Positions 35,418 to 46,662 of a DNA stretch of 64,000 nt are shown here, piece after piece. Below the pieces are notes generated by a model that saw only the letters and a list, made by a program, of their open reading frames with translations, did no database searches and had not been told where the DNA came from. How positions within the stretch are numbered: position 1 is the first letter of the stretch; every line of letters starts with the position of its first letter. A program made the position numbers and the translations under genes. The DNA comes from Cunninghamia lanceolata (lineage: Eukaryota > Streptophyta > Pinopsida > Cupressales > Cupressaceae): positions 18,866,001-18,930,000 of the forward strand of contig BSBN01000187.1 of NCBI GenBank assembly GCA_027924645.1, given 5' to 3'.

Positions 35418-37582
35418 GTTGTTAAGTTGCACAAAGCAACTTTTGCATTTTTGGTGTCCTGCTCGTGATGTGATCAAACTGACTATTCCAACATGTCTGG
35501 ATGGGTACATTTATGCTAGGCATGGTCCTGTTTTTCACCCAAACATGTCAAAACAGTTGGAGCTACATTGTACCGACGATATCCCTGAAGAGTCCAAAGT
35601 GCAAAAAGGTAGCAATCTTTGACGAGATGTTACTCAAAAACTGTGTCACTTAGAAACATTCTGTCTAAGACAACGCGATCACGTAGAGTGCCTCTACAAT
35701 AACCTCTCTCAATTTTTTTATAGCTCTAAGGCATTTGCCCATGGTGAAAGGTTTTCTGCTGCCCCAAAAATTGTCAGAAGGAGGTAGTGTAAAGTTGCAA
35801 AGGGGTGTAACTTTTGTCCTGCTCCTGATGCAACCAAACTAACTATTCCAACATGTCTGAATGGGCACATTTACGCTAGGCATGGTCCTATTTTTCACCC
35901 AAACATGTCGAAACAGTCCGAGCTACATTGTACCCACGATATCCCTGAAGAGTCCAAAGTGCAAAAAGGCAGCAATCTTTGACGAGATGTTACTCAAAAA
36001 TTGTGTCACTTAGAAACATTTCGTCTAAGGCAACGCAATCACGTAGAGTGCCTCTACAATAATCTCTCTCAGTTTTTTATAGCTCTGAGGCATTTGCCCG
36101 TGGTGAAAGGTTTTCTGCTGCCCCAAAAATCGTCAGAAGGAGGCAGTGTAAAGTTGCAAAGGGGTGTAACTTTCGTCCTGCTCTTGATGTGACCAAACTG
36201 ACTATTCCAATGTGTCTGAATGGGTACATTTATGCTAGGCATGGTCCTATTTTTCACCCAAACATGTCGAAACAGTCGGAGCTACATTGTACCGACGATA
36301 TCCCTGAAGAGTCCAAAGTGCAAAAAGGCAGCAATCTTTGACGAGATGTTACTCAAAAACCGTGTCACTTAGAAACATTCTATCTAAGGCAACACGATCA
36401 CGTAGAGTGCCTCTACAATAACCTTTCTCAATTTTTTATAGATCTGAGGCATTTGCCCGTGGTGAAAGGTTTTCTGCTGCCCCAAAAATTGTCAGAAGGA
36501 GGCAGTGTAAAGTTGCAAAGGGGTGTAACTTTCCTCATGCTCCTGATGCGACCAAACTAACTATTCCAATGTGTCTAAATGGGTACATTTACGCTAGGCA
36601 TGGTCCTATTTTTCACCCAAACATGTCGAAACAGTCGGAGCTACATTGTACCGACGATATCCCTGAAGAGTCCAAAGTGCAAAAAAGTAGCAATCTTTGA
36701 TGAGATGTTACTCAAAAACCGTGTCACTTAGAAACATTCTGTCTGAGGCAACGTGATCACGTGGAGTGCCTCTACAATAACCTCTCTTTATTATTTATAG
36801 CTCTGAGGCATTTGCCCGTGGTGAAAGGTTTTTTGCTACCCCAAAAATCGTCAGAAGGAGGCAGTGTAAAGTTGCAAAGGGGTGTAACTTTCATCCTGCT
36901 CCTGATGCAACCAAACTGACTGTTCCAACGCATCCGAATGGGTACATTTATGCTAGGCATGGTCCTGTTTTTCACCCAAACATGTCGAAATAGTCGGAGC
37001 TACATTGTACCGACGATATCCCTGAAGAGTCCAAAGTGTAAAAAGGCAGCAATTTTTGACGAGATGTTACTCGAAAACTATGTCACTTAGAAACATTCTG
37101 TCTAAGGAAACACGATCACATAGAGTGCCTCTACAATAACCTCTCTTGATTTTTTATAGCTCTGAGGCATTTGCCCGTGGTGAAAGGTTTTCTGCTACCC
37201 CAAAAATTGTCAGAAGGAGGCAGTGTAAAGTTGCAAAGGGGTGTAACTTTCATCCTACTCCTTATGCGACCAAACTAACTATTCCAACACGTCCGAATGG
37301 GTACATTTACGCTAGGCATGGTCCTATTTTTCACCCAAACATGTCGAAACAGTCGGAGCTACATTGTACCGATGATATCCCTGAAGCGTCCAAAGTGTAA
37401 AAAGGCAGCAATCTTTGACGAGATGTTACTCGAAAACTATGTCACTTAGAAACATTCTGTCTAAGGCAACGTGATCATGTAGAGTGCCTCTACAATAACC
37501 TCTCTCAATTTTTTATAGCTCTGAGGCATTTGCCCGTGGTGAAAAGTTTTCTGCTGCCCCAAATATCATCAGAAGGAGGCAG
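35418..37582 (+). repeat. 359-bp tandem satellite, about six copies
   Basis: The landmark GTCACTTAGAAACATT occurs at about 35645, 36005, 36364, 36723, 37082 and 37441, a constant period of 359-360 bp. Units differ mainly by transitions. Each unit carries fairly long open frames, but 359 is not a multiple of three, so reading shifts from unit to unit and the frames are not a protein repeat. The first unit is diverged at its start and the last stops abruptly at GGAGGCAGTATATTAAG. About twice a nucleosomal repeat length, as in many plant satellites. Confidence 0.93.
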
Positions 37583-40500
37583 TATATTAAGTCAGGATGA
37601 AAGCCTATTCACTCTAGGCACCTATTTTTTACCAAATCACACATGCGCCTTGAACAAGTGATGCTACAAGTGGTGAACAAAATGGGCGCCTTGAAGAATT
37701 GAGCCCTCCAAGACATCTTGCAATTGCCTAAAAGTCTAAAATTTACATAAGTGAGTTAAGGTGCCATTTTCCATCTCCAGAGCCTCCTTTGAATGCCTTA
37801 ACATGGAGTGAATGTTTTAGTCTATGAAATATTGCGCCTAAAGAATAGAACAACCCCTTGAGTCACTAGGATGAACTAAGTTAACAAAAGGAACTTCATT
37901 GAGGGAGGCGCACTTGTGCATCTAGACAACTCCAGTTTAGCACCTAAGAAAAAGCATGTTTAGAGACACCCCTCGAATGAACCCTCTAGAACCAATAACC
38001 ATAGCTCAAGATCCATAACCATAAGAAGATAAAGCATTAAAAAAATTCATCTAAAGGATGGGAAATACCTCTTAGATGATAGTCTACCGAGTAGACCAAG
38101 AGTGGGGAATGAGAATACTCGTCGAAGATACACCAAGCCACAATGACTCTCTCCAATAAGAATCTTCTCTAGGTCCATAATTAACTCACGGCCATATCCA
38201 AGTGAAAGTCTCCTTGGTCTTCCTGCTAAAAGCTCCAAAGGGTAACCATCTCAACAAGTGTCTCTAATCCCAAGAGAACTCTAGCCTCACCCAAGTCTCG
38301 AAGTATGTATGAGAACCTACAACCAATCAATCCATGTTAAGCTCCAAATGCAACACCACATTATCATGAAGCTCCCAAGCACATGACCAATGTACTCAAT
38401 ACCAAGAGAACCAACAAGACCACTGTCAAAACTCCAACTACAAAATTAGGTATCCAAACATGACATCATGATCTAACACCTCCTCCTAGAAGATCACATG
38501 CACCAATACAGACATCCTAGTCTCAAGAGAACTTGTATCATGCTAATACTCTAATCTAGAATCAAGAGTCCACCAAGACACACTACCAAACACCTCTAAA
38601 CCAAGGATCAACATCTACAACCACATGAAGATAACCATTACACCCAACCACTATATAAGATCATCCATCACTAGGTGACGAATACACATCACTATCAAAG
38701 AAACATCCATCCTTTCATCCCAATGCAACATACCAATGCGCAAATGAGCATAGACAAGGAAAAATAACAAAGTCATCCTGTGGATATAGGCAATATGCAT
38801 TCAAGCCATCCCACTACAATCAATGAGGTGTGCATCCCAAAAAAATGCATAACTTGTAGATCCCAACCATTGAAAAGATGCAAAATCATCATCACATTAG
38901 TAATCATCATCACATTAGTAAACTAGTAAACATCATTTGCATCCATGCTTAAACCAATCTTATTGTTGTGTTTGATGTGTCCTCTTTCAAACAACCATTT
39001 AACAAAATTTGAGTCCAAACAATAAACATTTACAACCATAAACATCTCAAAGTCCAAAATCCAAACATTCTATCATCCTTAATCATTTCCATCATGGACC
39101 CTTGGTTTGAAAAAATCATTATGCAAGATAAAAACCCTATGCCTATTACCTTGTCCGAGGCTCATGCAAAACCCAAAATGATTAGCCTAGTGCCATGTGT
39201 CATGTCCCTGTTCCCGGCTTGATCATCAAGTGTATAATGGATTAGCCTATTCCTCATTCCCAGAGGCTAATTCCAAATGATGAGGGAATGAATTAGTTTC
39301 AGACTAACTCTATCTGTTTGTTTTTCAGGAACAAGGTCAGAACCCTAAAATTTGACTAAGTATGGAAGCTTGGGAGCCTAGGTGCCCATTTCACTCCAGT
39401 TTTCCTTACTAAGTGCCTAGCACAAGGATCATCCAAATTAAGTGCCTAAGAACCTCAAGGTGCCTATACATGTTTCTAGGGATCCTCCAATTGAGCGCCT
39501 AGCATAGATGGATGAAGATTGAAAGTTTTCAAGTTAAAGATGTCCTTTGGGTGAACTCACAGCACTAGGCACATGTGTTGGTTGGAACTCCTTGGATCTG
39601 GCACCTAGGATTGAAAGCCTTTGATGAGGAGAGAAGTTTCAAGGCCTGGTCTGGCGCCCTCACTTGCCTACCCCACCCTCAAAATGTGCCTAACCTTCAT
39701 AAGGCATTAACACTCTATTTTGAGCGCCTAGCAGGGGGTAATGGATAGATTGAAGGCTTGGGAGCTAAGGAAAGTCACTTAGATGAATAATCAAGATTGA
39801 AATGAGAAACTCCTAGCCAAGGCACAAAATTCCTCAATTCTGGCATCCAGAAATCAAATCTAAGTAAGGCGCTCTTTCCATTTGCCAAAGGCTCTATTAG
39901 CGCCCTTGGTTGATGATCTCTCTAGACACCTGAAATGGCACCCAGTGGATCTTTCAACTTGTATCAGGAAGAAGGGAAGCATTCTCAGTGTTGTTCAGAT
40001 AATCTAAGTTTTAAAGTTAACAAGGAATAGAGCCAGAGGACAAGGCGCACTTATTGGTCTCCATCACCTCAGAAATGCACCTAATGCAGTTGGTGTCAAC
40101 TTCCCTCTTTCTAGCCTCCAAATGGCACCTAGAGTCAAAAAAGGATTTCACTAAATAATGTTAATGTTTTGAGCATCAAACTCTGCTTGGCGCATACCTA
40201 TGCTCTTGCAACCTCAAATTGGCACCTAGGGTTCAGTCATCCTCCTAAGGCGTGGTTCTGCTCCTCCATAACCCTGTTTTGGTGCCTAAACTTGGAAGTA
40301 CCTTGAAGACTTGGATTAAGATGGAATTCACCTCCAGAATGTTAGGTGCTTGATAGAAGATAAAGGCGCTAGGGTAAAAGAGCTTCAAAAGTTTGATGTC
40401 AAGTGTGAATTGAGATAATAGGCGCTGATACCAGTTGACATTACTCCAAACATGTGCCTAAGAGAGATGCAAGTCCCCAAGACCAATTTTGGAACAAGGC

Positions 40501-41400
40501 ACTCCATCAGAGGGTAAGATGATAATCCTTGGAAGTCAAGTGTTTCAAAGATTCTTTGAGAAATTGACAAGTTGTAACCTAGGTGCCAAAACCCCTGAGA
40601 ATCCTCCTATCTGGCGCCTAGTTAGAAGAACACTAATATTGCGCCTAAGTGAATTTGAGTGTCAATATAGAGTCATCAAACCCCACCAGACGTTCATCCA
40701 TGTCTCTACCACCTCAAGGAAGCACCCAGCTTAGGATGGCGTCTAGTCCGGTCTCTACTACCTTCAGTTGGTGCCTAACCCTAAAAGTCTTGCAACTATG
40801 ACGTTCATCCATGCAACAAACAAGGTGATGCTCCCTTGTGATATTGTGAGGTGTTGACATTCAATTGACATCATTGAGTTTGATTGAGTTGATCAAGTGT
40901 AGACGCCATTGTAAACATCAAGGCTTCAAGGCCTTTCTTTTGTATCTCTATTGAATAAGTTGTAACTTCATGCTATTGAAAGCATTATCCATGTAATAAG
41001 ACATTGCAAGTTGATTGAGTCAAATAACTAGACAAGTACCCAACTCTAAGGTTGATTCATTCAAGTAGTTATCTTTGATGTATATCTTTGTGTTGTTGAA
41101 GTAGTTGATGAATTGATAGCAAGTAAAATTGTTTAAGTAAGGAAAAATTTTCGTAGAACTAGTTGGGTATCTTACACCATGCCTATCCATCAAACATCAC
41201 AATGCAATCAAAATCCTAACAACATGCCCATGATCCAAGATCAAGTGCAATCATGCAAAGATATTATCAATCACAAGCCTATTAAGAATTAACTAGAGTC
41301 TTCTAGTACCATACTTTTCCATCAAACACCATCATGTAATCCATGGCCTGTCAAGCCTATCAAAGAAAATGCAAACATCCTATGTAATACAATCGGACTT
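37583..41400. repeat. Region enriched in GCGCCTA / GGCACCTA words
   Basis: No gene recognised. Variants of GGYGCCTAR occur dozens of times, often every 40-80 bp between 39340 and 40800 (for example near 39380, 39408, 39441, 39495, 39599, 39722, 40612 and 40640). The DNA between them does not align well by eye, so this is either an extremely decayed tandem repeat or a low-complexity family. Confidence 0.4.
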
Positions 41401-41639
41401 TAAATATTTGAAGTAGCCATCTACAAATATCCATTCAAAAGTGGATTTATAATGCAAGTATGGACACCATCAATAAAAAAGATTTGTATTAACCAAATAT
41501 CCATATAGGCATACATCAATATCTGTCGATATAAGTATAACATATATACAAAATAGCCATATAGGCTTACAAGAATGCCATATAGGCATACAATGTCAAC
41601 TATGTACAATACAAAATATATGTCCACAAATGCCATATA

Positions 41640-42240
41640 GACATACAACAAAGGAACACAATAAAAAGTCATTCCCTCTGGCTGGTGAAGAGAATAAATC
41701 ACGAGCAGCCTTTGATCTTCTAGGGGATGGAGACATGCATGTGGGTGGTCTACTATGAACCCGAGGGCTACTCCTCCTATTTAGTTCTTCCTACACCTTT
41801 ACCTGTTACAAAAAAAAGTATAGACATTAATATATAGAAATTACATGTTATAAAAAAATGAAACATTTAACAAAATAATCACTTACCGCTAACATATAAT
41901 ATGTCTCCTCGCTTGCCTCAGTAGTAGGAATAGGCCTTGGTGATGTCATGTCCTATAGAAACCATCCAGACAATTAACATTTCCTGACAATTAACAAAAT
42001 ATACATCAAAAATCAACAAAAACCTACCTATTTAGAAAGAAATTCAAACAAAAAAATAAAGATAACTCACCCCTTTGGCGTGCTCGACGTCGCAGTGGCA
42101 TTTTGGTGATGAATTGATAAGCTTTTTGTGTTGATTGGCATTTTGCAGAACGCGAGCGCATTTTTAAGGGTTTGAAAGCCGCGGGCAGAGGAGAGAATGA
42201 GAGTGAAATGAAATTCAATTGCTTTTTTTTGTAATTTATA
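41640..42240 (-). pseudogene. Possible small spliced gene next to the right palindromes
   Basis: On the minus strand: TATAAATTAC (42231-42240), ATG at 42101 (or 42218 upstream in the same frame) giving a basic peptide MPLRRRARQRG, then GGTGAGT as a donor (42065-42070). A candidate exon at 41952-41887 (22 codons, DMTSPRPIPTTEASEE...) lies between CTATAG and GTAAGTG. A third starts at 41802 after GTAACAG and continues with SPSPRRSKAARDL-like basic sequence to about 41640, with one TAG at 41791-41793. Exons 2 and 3 join in phase; exon 1 and exon 2 do not. No family recognised. It could be an accessory gene of a transposon or chance splice-like signals. Confidence 0.28.
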
Positions 42241-42246
42241 CTAGGT

Positions 42247-42340
42247 CATAACGCAAGCACATTATAAAGCACTTGTGTTATGGCTCAGTAATGACGAGCC
42301 TAAGGCTTGTCATTACCAAGCCATAAAGCGAGCGTGTTAT
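42247..42340. repeat. Decayed palindrome cluster, right side
   Basis: CATAACGCAAGCACATTATA with its partly mutated inverse (42247-42282), then GTAATGACGAGCC-TAA-GGCTTGTCATTAC (about 42287-42315), then half a palindrome CATAAAGCGAGCGTGTTATG (42322-42341). The order (GCGAGCG palindrome beside an AGCC-YAA-GGCT palindrome) mirrors the cluster at 25122-25279. Confidence 0.7.
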
Positions 42341-42372
42341 GACTTAAATTTTTTTGAAATTATTTTGGCCAA

Positions 42373-42884
42373 TTTTTGGCCCCCCATCTTCTTGCACTTA
42401 CCCCGATGCCTGATACCTGCATCCTGCAATGAACAACAAGGTTGTGCATATATACATATATAACCATGTAATCACAAGCATAATGAACGAAAGTCGTAGC
42501 ATGGCAGGGTACTCGGACATGAGTAATGCAACACTGTTCCGTTCAAGTAACACAACATTGAATAACTAATACCAGTCATACATCATAATCATGATCGAAC
42601 AACATATTAAACTAAAAGTAACATCAATCCATAATCATGTCCATCAACTGTGAAAGCACAAGGTACAAGTAAACAAGCATCATCCTAACATAGATCCATA
42701 ATCAGCTAGCATAATATCAAAGAGTCCATCAAGATCAAGGAGATCATAAACCATAACGTAAAAGTCCAAACATCTCGAAACTGTAAACATGCGCTACAAG
42801 ACTATCATCTAATCCAGAACTGTCATAGGAAACATGAAAATAACATCTGTCACAGGCAAAAAGTGAGGGGCATTACAAATGATG
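42373..42884 (-). repeat. LTR-like terminal module, inverted relative to 19283-24303
   Basis: On the minus strand it begins TGTAATGCCCCTCAC near 42884, runs about 470 bp, passes GCAGGTATCAGGCATC (similar to an initiator-Met PBS with one base missing) near 42407-42422, and reaches GGGTAAGTGCAAGAAG...GGGGGGCC at 42403-42373. The last 31 bp match 24273-24303 in inverted orientation with one difference. Most simply this is the LTR end, PBS and leader of a gypsy-type element pointing left. Confidence 0.45.
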
Positions 42885-45110
42885 TACCTCACATGGGATC
42901 AAGATGTCAAGATGTTATGCCTTTCTCATGATGTTCATGCAATGAGTGCAATGAGTCTTGTTTGTTGTTGAGCTTGGTTTAGGAGTTGATCTCAATTGGT
43001 GTTTGGTGTAGTAGGATGATGTGCTTCAATGACAGAGGAGTTTATGGCAAGATAATTTGTCTTGAGGAGATCAGTTGTAAGCTTTGGTGGAATTAATCTT
43101 GTTGCCTACAAACCATACAAAGTTGATGTGCTTCAGACTTTAGAAGAGTTTATGTTTTTGGTGGAGTTGATCTTATGAATCTATTTTATGATACACTTGT
43201 TTCATGATCAATCTTCTTCATAATTGTGATATTCGTTTTCATCTTTATCTTCATATTGGTTGAACAAGAGATAAAGGTATAGCCAAAAATGTCTTCATAC
43301 ATATACCAAGGTTTGCATTAGTAGTGTTTGGAACAAATGTTGTTGATTAGTTGATGACTAACTTAAGTCAATCTTGCATACTTTATCTAGCAGAATATCT
43401 TAAGTCTCAGGTCATCATTGTATTGATATGGGCTAAAGAAGTCTTGGAGGAATTGAATTCACAATTGGAGGGTTAGATATCATTGATCAAAATACCATTT
43501 ACATTCATCTAGGGGTTACTCTTATAACTTCAACACATTCTGCTATATAGTGTATCCTGTGTGTCATAAATTGAGTTCTCATGTTAGTAGTGTTTTCCTC
43601 CATGGTCAAATTAGTTCCTTATGGAATCCAACTCCTGGTTAGGGTTTGTTTATATTTATCCTTAAGGTCCTAAAAACCCTAAAGCATAAAGCATAAGGCA
43701 TAAAGCCTTACCCGTCGTGCTTTTTATCTTTTTATGTAGTGACTTGATATTGCAGGTTAAAATCAACTTAAGTAAAGTCTTAAGGGTGTTAAGATCATGG
43801 GAATACTGGCCCCTCAACCTAGTAAGACTAGCTATCCTGGTGACATCTTATAAAATGAGCAGGAAGGCTTTAATCAAAGGTTATAATTAAAACATACAAG
43901 GGTACGAGCAAAGGATCGAACGGTAGACATTCAAACATCTTTCAAACTTCAACAAACATCTTCTTTTATTTAAATTGACGGTTGGTTTCAAAGAAGTTCT
44001 TCTAACTACCCTATAATAGTTCATATACTGACTCAGATGGCCAGGGAAATATATATATAAGACACTCAGAGATGTTTTTGTAAGATTTGTTTGGTGATTT
44101 AGATTTAGAAGAGCAATACCTACACACTGATATGAAGAATGCAAATGTTTTAATGAATGTCAGTGTTTTGAATGATCAAAAACTTGAAGTATGAATAAGT
44201 ATGCAGCAATCTTAATCACAGATGAGAGGGTTTTCAAGCATATGAAATTGAGAGAATAGAAGTGTCATTGTTTTGCAATGAGTTTTTATTTTTTTAATGT
44301 GCATGTTTGAATGCAAAATGAAGCATTGGAGGTCTAATAAAAAGTCATGAAGGCAATAAAAAGATGTCAAAATGAGATGGTTGTAGCATGTAGACAAGTA
44401 TAAATGTTTGATCAAATTCAAGGTATGACTTACAAAGGGAACAAGAGTTATTTTTAATGATTTGGTTAAACAGTTATTATAAGAGTGATAAGACTTTATG
44501 TTATTGAGAGAAACTGTATTTGACAGAGATAAAGTGTTCATCCAAAAAGGGTTATTAGTTGAGGAGATTGTGCAGATGTTTTTGATCTTCCTACATACTT
44601 AACTAATCATAATGATGTGTTGAAGATAAGGTTTTTGTTTGCAGAGAAGGTCTATCTTTTGATGCAGAAAGAATGCAATGTATCCTCAATAAGAATTTAT
44701 GTGTGATGAAGAGGGTTAAGTCATTTGGTGTATTAAAGAGAATTAGGGCAATCCCCTGAATTGAGTTTTCTTTCATATGTTCACCTTTTTATCAGTGAGG
44801 TTGTGTCAGGGAGTGGGTGACAAGGGTCATTGTACCTTATCATTTAATCATGTTTCTTTTGACAAATCCAGGGTTGTGTCCTTGGCTATTTGCAATTAGG
44901 AATCCTATAGTTTCCAGTCTTATCTAACTAACTATAATGACTTCTACTAATTTAAAGGAATTGATCTATCTACTATGAAATGAATTCCAAGAATATTAAA
45001 AATAGAACTGAATAGTAAATTACTTAAAGCAAATCTATAAAGTGAAACATGCATCTATCTATGAAAATAGTAAATATCTTTTAAAGCAAAATCTGAAACA
45101 ACAAAACAAC
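42885..45110. other. No feature recognised
   Basis: Ordinary AT-rich DNA. The 85- and 109-codon minus-strand frames at 43887-44144 and 44212-44541 have no recognisable domain and biased composition, and I do not call them genes. Confidence 0.5.
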
Positions 45111-46142
45111 AGTACTAGCCTTATGCCTTGGTGGTGAGAGTGGGCCCTTGCTCCACACCCTTGGGGCTGAAGACTAAAGTAAAGAATCAACACAAGGGAA
45201 TGATATCACAACTCAATTCAGTCCAATTCCATTAGCTTTGTATTTTGCAAAATTACAATATCAAAATGAGATTACATAAATCAGAAGAGATAATCACTCC
45301 CCTTTTCTGCTTGTTCTATAAGTATATATAAAATTAGTGATGAGATATCACTTATCTTATCTACCAGTTCTTCTATGAGATGACATCCATCTCTTTATTA
45401 TACTAGTTGTCTAACTACGAAAAATAACCATGTAATAAAAATAGATTGAGTGGAATAGAAGTCCACTCTAAATCTAAGTTTCAGTCTTAATACATTTAGG
45501 TAGCGAGGCCCTAAAAATATGGATATTAAATCAATTTTATTAGTAACTCATGCAAAAACTAAAAAGAGATAAAAACTCCCAACAGTTAACTATAGATTGC
45601 CCTTAATCACTCAGGTGATGATTTGAGTAATATCAGGGGTATCACGATCACCACTGAAAGTGTCTAACCGACAGTTGTGCTGGAAATCTGCTCTACTCTA
45701 AAGAGGCACCGAAGATGTATGTCTCTGTCTGTAGCTCCAGAGATATAATTGTGGCCTTCTTGCTCAGCTCCAGAGATACTCCAAACTTCAGTCCAGCTCT
45801 AAAGATGCTTTTCCTCTTTATTCCAAAACTTCTGATGTCATGGTATTCTAATATTGTCTCCGGAGATCATTAGGACTACCTCTAGAGATGCACAAAATTG
45901 CCAACCTAACCATCTACACCTGTTGATTCAAAAAGAGAAGTTTTTCTGCATATTTCCATCAATTCCATGCACATTAGTTCTTTAATCAGAAATCATGATA
46001 TTAAGTAATTCATCTTCTATTAATCATTATTTAGAACAATCTTGCTAGCCTATTCAGGTGTAATCATCAAGAAGATGGAATCAGAAAGGAGAAAAAGAGA
46101 GGTAAAAAGATGTATTTCATGGGTGCTACCTAGTACTCATCA
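45111..46142 (-). repeat. 3' LTR of the minus-strand gypsy host element (left end uncertain)
   Basis: The right edge is fixed by a polypurine tract: minus-strand AAGTATGGGGGGA lies directly before TGATGAGTACTAGG, so the LTR starts at 46142. A minus-strand TATA-like TTTTATATATAC lies near 45320-45335. The left edge near 45.1 kb is a guess, as no second copy is in the window. Confidence 0.55.
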
Positions 46143-46158
46143 TCCCCCCATACTTAAG
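46143..46158 (-). promoter_or_regulatory. Polypurine tract of the gypsy host element
   Basis: Minus-strand TTAAGTATGGGGGGA immediately upstream of the LTR start. This resembles the TTAAGTTTGGGGG tracts of Tat/Athila-type plant gypsy elements. Confidence 0.7.
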
Positions 46159-46657
46159 GTTTAGTAGGTCCTCCTGCTTCTCACAATCTGGACTTATTCT
46201 GGTGGAGTAGCCTGTCAGTCAAGCTGTAGTCTTGTGCATAAGTAGTCCAAGTGGTGCAGTTGGCATTACTATTTCCCCTATACTAATCAACCACTCCTAC
46301 AACTTTTCATCTTCCATCTACTCAGCCCAACAGGTAGTGGCTCAATTATGAGAGCGGGTCTGAAACACCCACCTATCCACTCCTATTTGTGTTTATCCAT
46401 CATTTTGGATATTAACCTTGTCTTCCTCATACATAACCTTAAGTTAGAAGGGGTTACCACTTCTCTCATTTTCTACTCTGAAGTCAGAATGTTCCACCTT
46501 TTCTTTGCTACTGCAAGCACTGGACTAGCTGAACTATTCATAAAAAGATCAAAATCAATGGAGCACTCTTGCAGATTTTTCAGATACAATGGCAAAATTT
46601 TGTTCTAACTTTTAGGGTAATAGATATATGCTCTAAATTGGACCTCAAAAGCATAAG

Positions 46658-46662
46658 GGTTT
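46658..46662. other. Target-site duplication of the giant-LTR element, left copy (GGTTT)
   Basis: GGTTT lies directly before the LTR at 46663 and again directly after the other LTR at 62449-62453. Homology between the two LTR copies stops exactly at these positions. Confidence 0.88.

Noticed and set aside
35410..37400. Possible tandem-repeat protein gene in the 359-bp satellite
   Set aside because: The 359-bp period changes reading frame each unit, and stops interrupt every frame.
19283..42884. Whole 23.6-kb span as one transposon with TGTAAYGCCCC terminal inverted repeats
   Set aside because: Beyond about ten bases the outer ends do not match by eye; TGTAAYGCCCC is a common gypsy LTR start, so chance use of the same motif is likelier.
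43887..44541. Minus-strand frames of 85 and 109 codons
   Set aside because: No motif, biased composition, no supporting promoter or relatives; chance frames in AT-rich DNA.
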